A stretch of 64,000 nucleotides of DNA from Paralithodes platypus (GCA_032716605.1 JAVRFV010002327.1:1-64000), one strand, 5' to 3'; counted from the first letter of the stretch, positions 29,013 through 40,796 are shown. Notes: generated from the sequence alone by a model not told the origin. Numbers and translations are program-made.

Positions 29013-29559
29013 CCCTTTCTGTACCGGTGACGTCTTTTTCACGCTATGCTAGCTATATTTATAAGATTTGTAACGTTCAAGGGGAGAGGAGCCGTTTTTC
29101 TGGTCCCTTTTCTTCCTCGTGCTTATCCCCATTAGTTTTGAGATTTTAAGACCTTTTGCCCCATATTTTTGTCAATCTTAAGACCTTTCGTGCCCTTTAG
29201 GTATCGATTTTTTTTCATGGCGAGCGATAGCGAGCCTGTAATTGTGGAGGAACCGGCCTTTGGCCGTGACATTTTTCTGCCGAAAAATTTACAAATTAAT
29301 CTCGTAGGGCGATCTAATGGACGTTTTTTTTTTTAAAGTTTGATGGAGGTCTTGGGGGGAAACTAAAAATGATATGAATATATAAATAAATAGACCCCCA
29401 AAATAGCCACTGTCCCCTTAAGAAGGATCTGGGGTAGAAAAAAGTGCTTAATGAGATAGTTGGAAGCCTGTTGATTGTTGGAGGCCCTTTTTAAACTGGA
29501 TAAAATCGTCTCATAGTAGCCAGAATACATTTAAAAGGACGGCCCCGGTACTGAAGGGG
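29013..29559. mobile_element. TTAA-bounded element, family 1, second copy (547 bp)
   Basis: TTAA at 29,009-29,012 and 29,560-29,563. Inverted ends are CCCTTTCTGTACCGGTGACG and CCCCTTCAGTACCGGGGCCG (right end read inward). The interior has the module core, CCGGCC-TTT-GGCC hairpin and ATTTTTC-TGCC-GAAAAAT hairpin. Joining the flanks with one TTAA restores a minisatellite unit (22 of 28 bases match), direct evidence of insertion into that array. Confidence 0.8.
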
Positions 29560-29617
29560 TTAAGGCTCCTAACTTACGTGTGAAGGTTTGTGAGTTGTAT
29601 GGGGTGAAACGTCTTAA

Positions 29618-30608
29618 CTCCTTTAAGGAATATGACGCACTTTTTGACATTTTAGTCTGGCTCTCATTAGACGATTTTATTCAGCTTAGGGCGGACTTGT
29701 GGGTGATAAAGACTTAAGGGGAGACTGACCGTTTGTTTGGTCTAGTAATTGAGATTGTTTTTTGTTTTTTTCCTATATCTCAACCTCGGGACTGTAGGCT
29801 GTTCAGTAGCGGGCAACATTTTAACAATGGCTCCAAATCGATTTTAGCATTGATTTGTTTTTAAATTCCCTAGTTTTCCTTCATATTTCATGTTTTGTCA
29901 TATTAAGTATTGGTGCAATTAAGTTTTATATTAGCCTAACCGAACAACCTAACCTAACATAGTACTGTACTATATAATTTTAAAACGAACATGCCCAAGT
30001 TTATAAAACCAGAAACCAATTAGTAAGGATATAAATAGATGAAAGGAAATTATTTTAATAACCAAATCGAGTTGGAGCCACCGCTAGAATCATACCATAG
30101 AACTCTTGCGAGGCCCCGAGATTATCGATTGAAGCTTGGAGATGATGGGTGCTTCATATGTGTCGCATTAGATGGTCACAGTGGAGCTCCAAGGTGTTGG
30201 TGGCTTCCTTTCTGCCACACGAGATGTCCACACCTTTTTATACACGTCACTTAATTGATTTGGAGAGAGCAGCTATATGGTCGTTCACAGCATCTTCAAA
30301 TATGGTCGGGCATCTTCTATGCTATGAATTGGTGACAATATGGGGGGTATTTTCTTGATGTGTTGCTGTGTAGCCAGTATGTTTGTAGAACAGCAGGAAC
30401 GATCAGAGCAGCTCAGAAAAACCCATGACGTTTGGCGTGGACTCGATCTGAGGTGCTTTTGGTCTGCAGTCCACGACGCTATCCACTGTGCTATCACCCC
30501 CCCACCCCCTCCCCCCTTTGATTCCTATAGATATCCTTCCTAAACTGCATAAAATCGTTTAATGATAACCAAAATAAATTTTGTAAAGCGCACTAGATCC
30601 TCAAGAGG
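29618..30608. mobile_element. TTAA-bounded ~1-kb insertion
   Basis: TTAA at 29,614-29,617 and 30,609-30,612. The subterminal GACGATTTTATTCAGCTTAGG (left) pairs in inverted sense with AAACTGCATAAAATCGTTTA (right), as in family 1, but terminal bases are diverged. Removing it restores a minisatellite unit (GGGGTGAAACGTCTTAA then GAGAAGGTTTGTGAACGTGA). The ~850-base interior has no recognised gene; short frames near 30,039-30,254 show no family. Confidence 0.65.
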
Positions 30609-30647
30609 TTAACTTATTAGAGAAGGTTTGTGAACGTGATGGAGTTG

Positions 30648-30873
30648 TTGTTGTTGTTATTGTTCCCCAAGCTGTCTGGCCGAACAGCCCCAAGGTCCCG
30701 AGCAAGGCCAAGGCCATAAACGAGCGCCCCCATTTAACGCTCCCTGCCTACCACTAATAAAGCCCGGGTGACCAAAGACACTCCAAGGCTGGGAGCTGAG
30801 GAGGGTGCGGAAACGCCCGGGAAACCAAAACCCCACCCAAGGCCCTGTGCCCCTCAGCAATTATGAAGGGAAA
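30648..30873 (-). mobile_element. LINE-B-related 3' fragment with target duplication
   Basis: The minus-strand 3' end matches LINE-B (GGCTGTTCGGCCAGACAGCT) and closes with an AACAATAACAACAAC tail. The 12-base GTGATGGAGTTG repeats at 30,636-30,647 and 30,874-30,885. Upstream sequence differs from the 8.1-kb copy, so a subfamily. Inserted in the minisatellite. Confidence 0.75.
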
Positions 30874-30885
30874 GTGATGGAGTTG

Positions 30886-31284
30886 AGCAAAGTGGTTTCT
30901 AAAGGGTTCTTCCGACACTTGAACCTCTTCCAAAAGAGCTTGGGGGCCGAAGGGTTGTACCATCTGCCCTTTATGGATTTAATACTTCAATAATTCAAGC
31001 ATAAAACAACACACCCAAGACCCCCTTTTGTTACGAATTTGTACATTTTCGGTCGAGTTCAATTACAGGCTCACTATCGCTCACCAGGAGAAAAACCACA
31101 TCTAATTGGCACGAAAGGTCTTAAAATTAACCATGAAATGAGGCAAAAGGCCTTACAATAGCCAAACTAATGGGGCAAACTTCTTAAATCTCAAAACTAA
31201 TGGAGCTAAGCATGAGGGAGAAGGGGGTCCATAAAATATACCGCCTTAGAACTATCTGGTGTTATTGTAATAGTAGGTGCCCTC
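30886..31284. repeat. Module-core fragment and flanks
   Basis: A reverse-orientation core lies at about 31,020-31,230: CAGGCTCACTATCGCTCACC, then ATTGGCACG, ATGAGGCA, ATGGGGCA and ATGGAGCT modules ending GCATGAGGGAGAAGGGGGTC. Bases 30,886-31,019 hold nothing recognisable. Confidence 0.55.
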
Positions 31285-32160
31285 TCCATCAATGTGGGTG
31301 GATCTCAGCTGCGACCGGCCAACTTTGTTCGAAATCTGGGTGTATATGTGAACTCCCGATTAGATTTCAAAGAGCATGTAAACCAGATAGTTAAAAGTTG
31401 TTACTTGCACATCAGAAATCTCTATTTGGTGAAGCCGTTTATAACCAGACGTTGCCTCCTGACGTTGGTTCACTCATTGGTCTTCTCTCGTGTTGATTAT
31501 TGCAATGCCCTGTTGGTGGGTCTTCCAAATTATATTTTAAAGAAAGTTCAGTCTGTTCTTAACAGGGCCGCAACTCATTTTTGGTGTTCCACCTAGAACT
31601 CCTACTACATCTCTTCACATAGAACTGCACTGGCTGCCAGTAAGAGCAAGAATAGAATTTAAGTTGTGTTTGGTGACTTTTAAGGTTCTCAAAATTGGTG
31701 AGCCTAGGTACCTTGCGGAGCTGCTCAGGCGCCCACCGACACACCATGGTGTAGTTGTGCGTCATGACAATAACCCTTTTCGTCTTGATGAACCAAGGGC
31801 TTTCCAGCAGTCTTCTTTCTTTGAGAGGTCATTCTCCTACATGGCTCCGAGGTTGTATAACAGGTTGCCACTGTCAATGAGACAACTGAGTTCTGTTGAA
31901 TGCTTCAAGAGACAACTTAAGACTTTTCTCTTTGAGAGAAGCTATGATCTTGAGAGAGGTGTCATGACAGATGGCTATAGAGTTTAGGCTATTTTGCCAC
32001 TGCTAGTGATTGTTAAATGTGTGTTGTATATAAGCCATCTTTTGATGCATTGATTTTGTTCTTTTTTCTTTCTCTTTCCGAGCGCTAGTGAATTCTTCGG
32101 AAAAATTGGCGCTTATGAGAAATAAGTAACATGCTTATTATTATTATTATTATTATTACC
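31285..32160 (+). pseudogene. L2/CR1-like LINE, reverse transcriptase C-terminal part
   Basis: Plus-strand RT tail: FVRNLGVYVNSRLDFKEHV, DYCNALLVGLPNYILKKVQS, a frameshift near 31,575, then RTPTTSLHIELHWLPVRARI, PRLYNRLPLSMRQL and FKRQLKTFLFERSY. This series is typical of L2/CR1-group LINEs. The 3' tail is a TTA repeat (ATTATTATTATTATT at 32,139-32,157). The catalytic YADD region is absent. Seen once because its duplicate lies beyond the window. Confidence 0.75.
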
Positions 32161-32245
32161 TTCCCTAACTTTCTTGACTTCTTTCCAGAACAGTTTCTTA
32201 CTCTCCCTCTTGAACTCACTTTGTATTCGCCTTACCTCGCTGTAT
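32155..32245 (-). pseudogene. LINE ORF2 linker scrap
   Basis: The minus strand reads SEFKRESKKLFWKEVKKVRE, the linker between endonuclease and RT of a LINE. It is probably related to the piece at 32,738-33,175, separated from it by about 490 unrelated bases. Confidence 0.5.
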
Positions 32246-32737
32246 CACCGGCAGAGTTCCATATGCTGAGTATTGCAGGCAGAGTTGGCGGATAATACTT
32301 AATTCATTATCCAGGGCGGGGTGAGCAATTATATTTCAGTGCACTAATAAGCTTTGAGTGCTGACTCATTTCTTGCTGCCTGGCCAGGACTTTACTTCAC
32401 TGTCAGCACTTCCATCCACTATCGTTACTCACGGTCAACTGACTTCCGACGCCATGACTCAGTTACTCATTGCCCTGCTCATGACGTCACAATATCGACG
32501 CTCCATATACGCACTAGTTTCCGTGCCCCACTTGAATTCATTTGTTTTTTATCTTTCTTTCCTTTTCCGATTACGTACCTTTTAGGCAATATATATTGTA
32601 TTTATTCCACATTATTCTTATTGTACTTTCCCACTTATGTTGTGTATTTTCTCACAACATAATTACTTAATACCCATTTATCTACTTATTCTTACTGTAC
32701 TTTTTTCACTTATGTATCTTGTCATAACATATTCACT
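32246..32737. other. Intergenic with a diverged ~75-bp tandem duplication
   Basis: No gene seen. Near 32,608-32,678 and 32,685-32,748, TTATTCTTAYTGTAC, CACTTATGT and TAATACCC recur in order, an old local duplication. Confidence 0.45.
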
Positions 32738-33175
32738 TTAATACCCAAGTTTCTGATTACTAAGACTAACACATTTTACACTCAGATTCCTTCCAAATTC
32801 CTCATCTACTCTTCTCTTACTTTCCTTCACTACTCTCTTCACCACCCTCTTACTCTCCACGTACCTCGCTCGTTTCTGTCTCTCGAAATCTTCATTCCCT
32901 CTACTACCCAACCACTCTCTATATGCTTTCTTCTTTTCTTCCACAGCTATTCTTACCTCTTCTGTCCACCATGCTGTACCTTTCACTCCCCTCCCTCTTC
33001 TCCTCACTCCACACACCTCCTCACATGCTGCACAGATCTCATCCTTAAACACCTTGCTCATCTCCTCCACTTCCTCCATAACTTCCAGGTCGAACCCACC
33101 TAGTCGTCTTTCCGCTGCTCTCCTGTACTCCTCCCTGACTTCCTCCTCCTGCAACCTCTCCACCCTCCTCACCAT
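32738..33175 (-). pseudogene. LINE-G ORF2 linker fragment
   Basis: 145 codons rich in E, K and R, with KGTAWWTEEVRIAVEEKKKA and KRVVKESKRRVDEEFGRNLS, the charged helical linker of LINE ORF2 upstream of the RT; LINE-D has the analogous TSWWWNNEVEHAVKENRR. No endonuclease or RT residues are visible. It sits just before the start of unit 2 and might have been close to a duplication breakpoint. Confidence 0.6.
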
Positions 33176-33394
33176 TCCACCAGAATTGCAATAGGCAAAA
33201 AATTACAATTTATGTATCACAAAATAAAATAGTCTAAAAAACAAAGACCGCCCCCTACCCTACCCCATGTCATCTGTGTCTCAGTGTGTACAGTTGGAGA
33301 GACATGAACCTGAGGCATGTGCTGTGATTCAATGACAGGATTTAAGGGAGTGTTTTTTTCTGGACCTAAATGGCATGAAATGTCTGTAAATTGA

Positions 33395-33500
33395 CATAAG
33401 ATAAGAGGCAAAAGGTCTTAAAATAGCCAAACTAATGCGGCAAACCTCTTAAAATCTCAAAACTAATGGGGCACAGTATGAGGGAGAATGGGGTTCAGAA
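33395..33500 (-). repeat. ATGGGGC-module fragment (unit 2)
   Basis: Counterpart of 190-320. Cleaner than unit 1: GCAAAAGGTCTTAAAATAGC, then ATGCGGC and ATGGGGC modules, ending GTATGAGGGAGAATGGGGTT, closer to the family consensus. Confidence 0.6.
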
Positions 33501-33654
33501 CAAATATCTCCTTAAATAAGTGTGAGAGTGAATGGTGAAAAAAGTAAAATTATTACAGTAAATGTGTGGTCCACAAGGAGTTGGTGCTTTGTCCTCTACT
33601 CTTCATTCCCAGTAGGCTGTTGACAAATAGTTTTTATTATTATTATCTACTCTT

Positions 33655-34655
33655 CAGTATGGTGTTAGAAGCACTATCAAGAGATTTTAGGACAGGACTG
33701 CTATGGAAGTATTTTTATGCTGACAACCTGATATTGATTTGGAGGGTGCTGATGAGAATATTGTGAAGTGAAGGAAGGGAGTGGAACCAGGAGCCCTTGA
33801 GTTAATGTGGATACAATAAAGGTAATGTGGATTTGAGTAGATGGAGGTACCGTACTGTAGTAAGGAGTGGGGTCTGGTTATGCAGTGTATGCAAGAAGAG
33901 TGTGGGTAGCAACTAATACTGACATTGATTGCAAGTTCCGGTATACCTGTATGACATACTGTACCGTGGGAAACACCAAGGTGACCTTAGATGATGATGA
34001 TGATCAGCGCTGGGGGTGGTGCAGAGACTACCTTGGATGAAAGAGTCAGAAGTGGGTGGAAGAAGTTTAAAAGTTCTTCTTCTACCACTATTGACAATAG
34101 AAGGTCTCTCCCTACGTACTAAATAGTGTTTTGGAGCATAATGAAAGTGCGTTGTCACAGTGAGAGAGGAACTAAGAAAAACAGAGTTGAGAGTGTGACT
34201 TGATATAGAATGTATCAATGAAGTACTGTAGTAGTAGTAGTAGCCGTTCTTTAGGCTGCCTGACAGAGCAGCCCCGAGCTCCTAAGGAAGGCCATGGCCA
34301 TGGTCGAAACCGGGTTTTCCCACAAAGTTCTCAAGGAGTGTGTTTTGTGTTGTTGGCGTAAGTGGTTGACTGGTTGTGTGGTATGCAGTGTGCTATGAAG
34401 TACTGTACTGTAATGCATACTGGCAGACTGTGGTTGTTTGGCTATGTGGAGAGAATGGATGATATTAACTGGATGAAGCACATAATAAGTATGAAAATAG
34501 TTGATAAACAACAGTTAGTTGATTGAGGAAGACCTGGGTCGAGGTCCTGTGAGAGGATCTCAAGGTTCGGGGACTTGAGAGGGACAATGCAGGGCATTGT
34601 GCAGCATGGAAAGAAGTCATTAGGTGACCAAGGCATACCTGTACAAAACATACAG
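33655..34655 (+). pseudogene. LINE-D fragment 1 (unit 2)
   Basis: Counterpart of 471-1,470. The RT piece is better preserved: VLEALSRDFRTGLLWKYFYA runs straight into the YADN (normally YADD) catalytic site within one frame (33,566-33,766). Unit 1 has insertions here that break the frame. The CSVCKKSVGSN and GYVERMDDINWMKH motifs remain. Confidence 0.7.
34231..34394 (-). mobile_element. LINE-B 3' fragment (unit 2)
   Basis: Counterpart of 1,045-1,208, with the same ATGAAGTACTGTA target duplication (34,218-34,230 and 34,395-34,407). Confidence 0.75.
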
Positions 34656-34812
34656 TAGCTTTTCTATCGATACTAATACTGATAATTGATCTAAACACTA
34701 TATGAGGAGGAGCACTTCATAAACAAGGTTTTGCTTAAAGTTTCATCCAAATACCTTTCTTTCTTGTGTGCGACATGAGCTTATACAGAGATCCTAAGCG
34801 CAAGAAGGTATA

Positions 34813-36296
34813 CTGTACATACCCAAAAGGAAAGTGTGGCTGCTGAAGAACAAGGAAGTTAGGGATAGGTTTCATAGTGAACTGGAGGAAATAAATAGAA
34901 ATAAGGAAGCTAGGCCTAATGATGTAAATAGTCAATGGAACTTTCTTAAGCATAGCCTTATCGCTGCCACTGACAAGGTCTGTGGGAAAACAAAGGGTCA
35001 CCCCAGGAATAAGACCTCCTGGTGGTGGAACAATGAGGTAGAACATGCTGTGAAAGAGAATAGGAGATGCTTCAAAGCATGGAAGAAAGGAGGCAGCAAG
35101 GAGGAATACATACATACATACATAAAATTTTAAGACTGAGTGTTCCACACATCAGTGCAGTTTTAGTCTCTTGTCCTAATGGCGGCACTCCAGGCAACCC
35201 TGTTAAGGGCTGCTTCACTTGTCAAGTTCTTGGATTTGGCTATGAGATGCATGTAAGAAGGGAGTAAGTAACAATTATATCCAGTGCGTTGTGTTGAATG
35301 GTGGGTGCTTTATATATAAAGTGTAGTGGTGTACCGTGTGGAAGGTGGTCTGAGTCTTGTGGTTAAATACTGCCTAGATGGTGTAATGGTTACAGTGTTT
35401 AAAATCTGTATGTGGTATCCCAGATTCGAATCCCGGTAGGATCACATGCTTTCATTAATTTATTTGGGAGGTGTTTGGTGTGTGGAGTGAAATAAATATA
35501 TTAGAATATACCTGTACTGTATAACATGCCGTGGGAACTGCCAACCTGAGCTTGGTGGAAAGAGTCCACATTAGGAGTGTGTTGAATAACTTTGCTGCCT
35601 GAGTGACATGATCAGCACTAGGGGTGGTGCAGAGGCTAGCTTGGTTACCAAAGTTAGAAGTGGAAGGAAGAAGCTTACAGAATTGTTACTGGTGCGGTAC
35701 CAATATTGACAATGAGAGGTCTCTCACTCCATACTATGAGAAACCTGTATGCTGCCAGGCAGGGTGTCAAACGGAAGCCGAGTCCATTATTTTTAGTCAT
35801 TAATATTGTTTATATGGAGATAGAATTATGGTTTATAGTTCAAAGTATGTCTTTGGAAGTGATAAAATGGCCAAAACATTGCTATTTTTTTAATTTTTTA
35901 TATTCCTTCTCAGATTCATTCCATCCTTCACACAAAATTGCTTCGGTTTGACATCCTTCTGCCGGGTGAGAAGTGTGCTTCTTTATGGTACGGTAGTGAG
36001 ACATGGGCAGTTAAAGAGAATGATAGCCAAAGACGTGAGTGTACTGAAATGTAGGCTAAGTGTAATGTCGCAGTGAGTGGGACCAACAAGTGCAGAGTTT
36101 AGAGAGTGAATTGGTACAGTGTGTCGATGAGGTGATATATATTGGTAGACTGCTATGAACAATTGAAGATGATTGGATGAAGCACGTTAGAAGTAAGGGA
36201 GTGATCGATAGGACGACATTTGGTAGACCAAGGAAAACCTGGGATGAGGTCCTGAGAATGGATTTCAAGGTTAGGGGATTTGACAAGGACATGCAG
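34813..36296 (+). pseudogene. LINE-D fragment 2 (unit 2)
   Basis: Counterpart of 1,628-3,125. The linker frame (34,834-35,133) is identical. A 14-base segment between two GAAATG repeats is missing near 36,050. Confidence 0.75.
35371..35443 (+). tRNA. tRNA-like sequence (unit 2)
   Basis: Identical to 2,186-2,258, including the mispaired T arm. Confidence 0.4.
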
Positions 36297-36302
36297 CATT
36301 AA

Positions 36303-36529
36303 CCCTCTCACGACCATAGGATGCAGAGGTTGCCAGATTAGCAATAAGAAATAGATTACTCTCACTGTTATAATTACCTCTCCAAAATTAGTTTTCTGCC
36401 CACAGCTAACTTAAAGACAACTGCAGAGGTTGAAGTAAACAAACTAAAGGTTTATAGATACCCTTGACGGTAACAAAGGCTTTAAAGTATCCCTAATAGG
36501 CTCAAAAATTGCGTCAGGATGTGAGAGGG
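36303..36529. mobile_element. TTAA-flanked MITE, family 2 (unit 2)
   Basis: Counterpart of 3,132-3,358. TTAA at 36,299-36,302 and 36,530-36,533. Confidence 0.65.
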
Positions 36530-36661
36530 TTAAGATTGGCCACCAGGTAAAACATGGATCAGCCTTTCAACCGATATCAATATACTGATCCCTCTTAATT
36601 ACTAATGTGATACATTAACTCTACCAAGGAATGGGGTGAATTGGGACATTTTATGGGATGG

Positions 36662-36853
36662 ATGTAGTTACCGGGTGTACCACTACCGACATACAACATA
36701 AATCTATAAACACTTATAAATCTATAATACTAGGTTAGGTTGTTTGGTAGGGTAATGTATTTTTGTATCCAAAGGCAGTCAAAAAAGACGGGAACATGAT
36801 GGTAAGCGTCCGCGTAGTATAAACAAGACGGGCGGTACACCCGGTAACTACAT
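36662..36853. mobile_element. MITE with 20-bp inverted repeats (unit 2)
   Basis: Counterpart of 3,491-3,683. Both 20-base ends are unchanged; one T is missing from an internal T run. Confidence 0.7.
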
Positions 36854-36859
36854 TCTTGC

Positions 36860-37635
36860 CCATTTTATTGGTAAAAAGTATTAATGTTGCATATCTTTCA
36901 CACAAATAGGCCTAAGTACAAAAGTATTAATGTTGTATATTTGTTCATACAAACAATTGAGGAAATATCTATTTTTATGTGTTTGTTTATGCCGTTTTAT
37001 AAATTACGGACCGTTCTTCCCTAGCTATATATTGTTGTCAAACTGATGTCTAACAGATGATTCTACACAGAGTTATGACTTAAAACACCCCAAAGAAGTC
37101 CGAAATCACCCCAGTTTATGGTACAACACAGTACCTTCTTGATGTGGGTAGCCCTCTCCAACATTCTCCTCATAGGGTGGGCTGCTTGGTTCCCCTGGCT
37201 CCTGGTGGTGTGTGATGCATGTACCGGTATGTCCCCATCATCAGCTCCATTATAACTTGATCAGTGCCGGCCGGGCTCTGTAATTATTAAGCATTTTAGT
37301 ACAGTACACACAATGTATACTCATAAACCGTCCTCATACAGTGACAGTATACGCAAATAAATTATGTGTAGAAGTTAAACTTTATAAAAATATATATGGC
37401 CCAGTCATAGATTTTTCATGAAATCTAAGTTTTGTAACTTGTTGATAGTGTTTAATAATGTGATTAATTTGCTTTCATTACATTCACATTCACAGTCATT
37501 CAAACAGTACGATAACATTCCACAAGCACCCCAAACAGTACGGTATACTGTAAAGTTCTGTACGCAGCAATGGGAGGTTAATTGGGCTAGCATCTCTTCT
37601 CCGTAACTTCCGTAAACAAAATAGAAATTACAAAT
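36860..37635. other. Intergenic, no gene seen (unit 2)
   Basis: Counterpart of 3,690-4,465, differing by single-base runs only. Confidence 0.5.
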
Positions 37636-37639
37636 TAAT

Positions 37640-37716
37640 TGCCTCGGATATAGCAGAGGCGATTCATTTGTTGCTGCCCCTTCAAGGACCAAATGCATCT
37701 GACAAGAGACAGATAG
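37640..37716 (+). repeat. Dispersed repeat with GATA tail (unit 2)
   Basis: Counterpart of 4,470-4,546. Confidence 0.4.
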
Positions 37717-37744
37717 ATAGCATTAGAAATAATGTGAATGTAAT

Positions 37745-37983
37745 AATATTAATAATAATAATCGTCTGGTTACTTATATAGCGCCCGTACTCCTCCTTTG
37801 AGGATTCACAAGCGCTTGGCTTTCTTTAGTCTACCAGAGACCATTACCCATCCCCCTTGCTCATGGGGAGATGGTAGCCGCCGGCTATATCCCAGAAAAA
37901 CTTTTCAATCTGAGTGGGGATTGAACGCGAGACCTACAAGATGTGAATCAGGCATGCTATCAACTGAGCCAGCCGGACGGCTA
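37745..37983 (-). mobile_element. tRNA-derived SINE, minus strand (unit 2)
   Basis: Counterpart of 4,575-4,812. The B-box-like region reads GCGTTCAATCCCC here, closer to the Pol III consensus than unit 1 (GCGTTCAATGCCC). One extra T lies in the body. Confidence 0.6.
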
Positions 37984-38302
37984 AATGTAGGCCAACCTAG
38001 TGTCACAAAAAATGTTCATAGCCTAGACCTAGTAGACCTAACAGTTACACTGTTAGGCCTTATCTATATACCGGTATCTATATATTACTGTACCGGTACC
38101 AGATGCCTTGATTCCCAAGGGGCGTGGTCAAGAATGAGCAACCTCCATCGAGGCAATTTGTTTAATTATCTGGCTTAATTGTGTCCAGGGAGGGAGGGTC
38201 GCAAGCCTAACTGGCAAGTACCCATTCGGGATTCAATCGGGAAGGATGTAGCATCCGGGCGTACGGTCGTCATGTTTAGAAAGGTTGTACCCTTGTGCGC
38301 TT

Positions 38303-38514
38303 GCGGTTACGTTTCCGTCTATTTTGACTGCTTTTTTTATTCTGTAATTTGCCCCCTGCGGGCAAATTATATGATGATGACAATAAGTCATGGGGGGGTG
38401 AGGGGGAGAAAAGCCTCCTTCAACCTATTATTGTATCCCACCGTTCCCACGGCACTGCCGGCAGTGCCGGCACTCACCGTCACCGGCAGTCAAAATAGAT
38501 GTGAACGTAATCGC
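38303..38514. mobile_element. MITE-like element (unit 2)
   Basis: Counterpart of 5,132-5,342 with one additional G in the G run near 38,392. Confidence 0.65.
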
Positions 38515-39373
38515 GAGCCTGTGATCTAGTACTGTAGTGTAAGAAGGCGGGCGATACGCCCGAATATTACTTCCTTGCCGCCTATACTATTAGGACCATT
38601 AGCCTATGCTTTAATAATAGGCTAATAATATTAACAGGAAAATATTAAGGAAACCACCCACCAATTATTTTCATTATTTTTTTTTAGTTTTAGTTTATTT
38701 GCATCAATATAGCCTATAGTGATTGACATTAGGATAAATTTACAGTTATACTACCCCTATTTTGTCACTATTCTGTTGGTACTAATGGGTTAATACCGTT
38801 AATATTATTAGTAGTAGACTTAGTATGGTTTGATGATGCGCGGAAATGTATATTTGACTTGAAATAGATACATTGAAGTACGGTATTACAAACCTTCGCG
38901 AACCCATAAACAGGGAACGTGAGCACTGAGCTGGGTTTAGACCGTCGCGCACCCAAAAACAGGGAACGTGAGCTGGGTTTAGACCGGTAGCGAGACAGGT
39001 TAGTTTTCGGTTAGGTTAGGTTACGGTTAGGTTAGGCTAATGTTAAAAATACTAAAATGAGACGGTCCTCAGTATTAAACAACACTGTATATCAAATAAA
39101 AAATAAAAAGCAACAACAAATTACCTGAAAAACTCGTAGGCTATCTGGTTGCAGTGTGGACCGTGGTTGGTGATAAATTTTTATCAAAATAAGTTTTTTT
39201 CCAGTTTCCGCATCCACTGAACCATCCAAAAACACGCTAAAAGGTGTGTTTTGAAGGGGGGAGGTGGTGAGGGGTAGTGGGGGAGGGGTAGTATAACTGT
39301 AGATTTACCGACATTAGTTTCAACCTCCGCAAAAGTAGTTGGTAATTTTTTTTAAAAGACGCGCAGGCGGCGC
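38515..39373. other. Intergenic with tandem duplication (unit 2)
   Basis: Counterpart of 5,343-6,200. The tandem pair is at 38,897-38,986. Confidence 0.55.
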
Positions 39374-39497
39374 AGCGTTATTAGCCTAGACCTAGGCTAT
39401 ACATAATTTATTAGGGAAAGTGAAGCTCTATGGAATCCTTATAATATAGGCCTAGGCCTACTCACATAGATTCCACTGTGGGAGAATAGTTTTGATA
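39374..39497. repeat. Left inverted-repeat arm with palindromic inserts (unit 2)
   Basis: Counterpart of 6,201-6,324. Both TA-flanked inserts are present (39,384-39,399 and 39,449-39,460), so they predate the 33-kb duplication. Confidence 0.8.
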
Positions 39498-39695
39498 GTT
39501 AACTAGGCCTATAGGCCTAGTTTTGATGTAAATATCCTACTACAGCAACTACGAATCTTGTTTCCGAGACTTAGGCCTAGTATAGGCCTAGGCTATTAAC
39601 CTAACCAAACAACCTAACCTAACCTACCCAGCTACCCTAGACCCAGTACGTGGGATACAACACTAGCCCTTGCATGCCAGCTACTGTGGGTTTAT

Positions 39696-40796
39696 GTTGT
39701 TGTTGATGTGTTGGAGGGAAGGTAGCAACTGAACGTCACTAATAAACCCTAGCGAGGACAGTTTTGTCAGGACTGCCTTTAGAGTCGTGGAATTCTCCCC
39801 GACTTTTTAAGGAAATTAATTGTGCATTGTAACACTCTCTGCCTTTTCTCTGGGGTCACGTCTATTGCTCCTAGTAGTACGGGGATGGTTATGTTATTAA
39901 TATTCATCCTGTTTAAGGTGTCTTTAAGGATTGTTCTCATTGAGTGAAATCTTGGGCAATGCAGAAGAAAATGAGTGATGGTGTCTTCGGTGTTTCTGCA
40001 CCAAGGGCAGTGTGGATCCGGGGCCAATTTCAATCTGTGTAGATGTTTGTTCAAACCGGAATGACCGATTCTGAGGCGCGTAATTACGACGTCGATGTTC
40101 CTAGTTTGGGATCGTGTCCATGGATGGGGTGATGAGTCGGTTCTGAAGAGGCCTAAGTGCTTTTCAGGGAGGAGGTTTGAAAGCTCTGTGTCCCATTCTT
40201 GTCTTGCCCTTGTTCTGCTCACTGATGATAGTGTGTGGATGTCATGGGGTAGAGGCTCGATGGAGGTTAGCTGGTGTCCTAGTTTGGCTGCCTCGTCTGC
40301 GATTGCGTTACCCTTAATGCCAACATGTGAGGGGATCCATTGTAGTTTGATATTTCTGGGCGAGTTAAGTGTCGTGATGAGGATATGTTGTATGGTGTGG
40401 ACTATGTTTCTATGCGATTCGGGATTGGGCGAGAGGAGTAGATGGAGTGAAGATTGGGAATCTGTGTATATTACTATATTCTGTAGTGGGAGATGTAATT
40501 GGCAAAACTGGAGTGCTTTTTGGATTGCAAAAAGTTCTGAGGTGATGTTAGAGTGGGTGGCAGCGAGTTTCCATGACTGGCAGATGCTTATCTCTTCATA
40601 ATAGACGGCTGCTGCAGCTGATGGGGGGGATGGGATGTATGAGCCGTCTGTAAAGATTGGGGAGTGGTTTGTGAATTTAGTGTGGTGTAGTTCGTTGAAT
40701 AGGTGTTTGGCTTTGGCTGAGTCCTGTGATTTTTTGAAGGACGGATGTAGAGTTGTGAAGATCATGTTGGTTAGGGTTATCCACGGGGGGACTGGT
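39696..40796 (-). mobile_element. LINE-A (unit 2)
   Basis: Counterpart of 6,523-7,623. The 328-codon frame (40,765-39,779) appears identical in protein, and the target duplication is at 39,682-39,695 and 40,797-40,810. Confidence 0.85.

Larger units (their letters stand above)
1..33226. repeat. Unit 1 of a ~33.2-kb direct duplication
   Basis: Bases 1-30,802 recur in the same order and orientation from 33,227 to the end of the window. Corresponding landmarks are 1,550/34,735, 6,606/39,779, 14,371/47,555, 20,075/53,275 and 30,039/63,237. The last 2.4 kb (30,803-33,226) is seen once because the window ends. The arrangement is either a true tandem array or two copies separated by at most 2.4 kb; the window cannot decide. 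The first ~600 bases differ much more from unit 2 (many 1-2 base insertions) than the rest. Confidence 0.95.

Noticed and set aside
30039..30543. Overlapping short frames inside the 1-kb TTAA insertion as a transposase remnant
   Set aside because: 60-71 codons each, no DDE/DDD or cysteine pattern, and stops in all frames.
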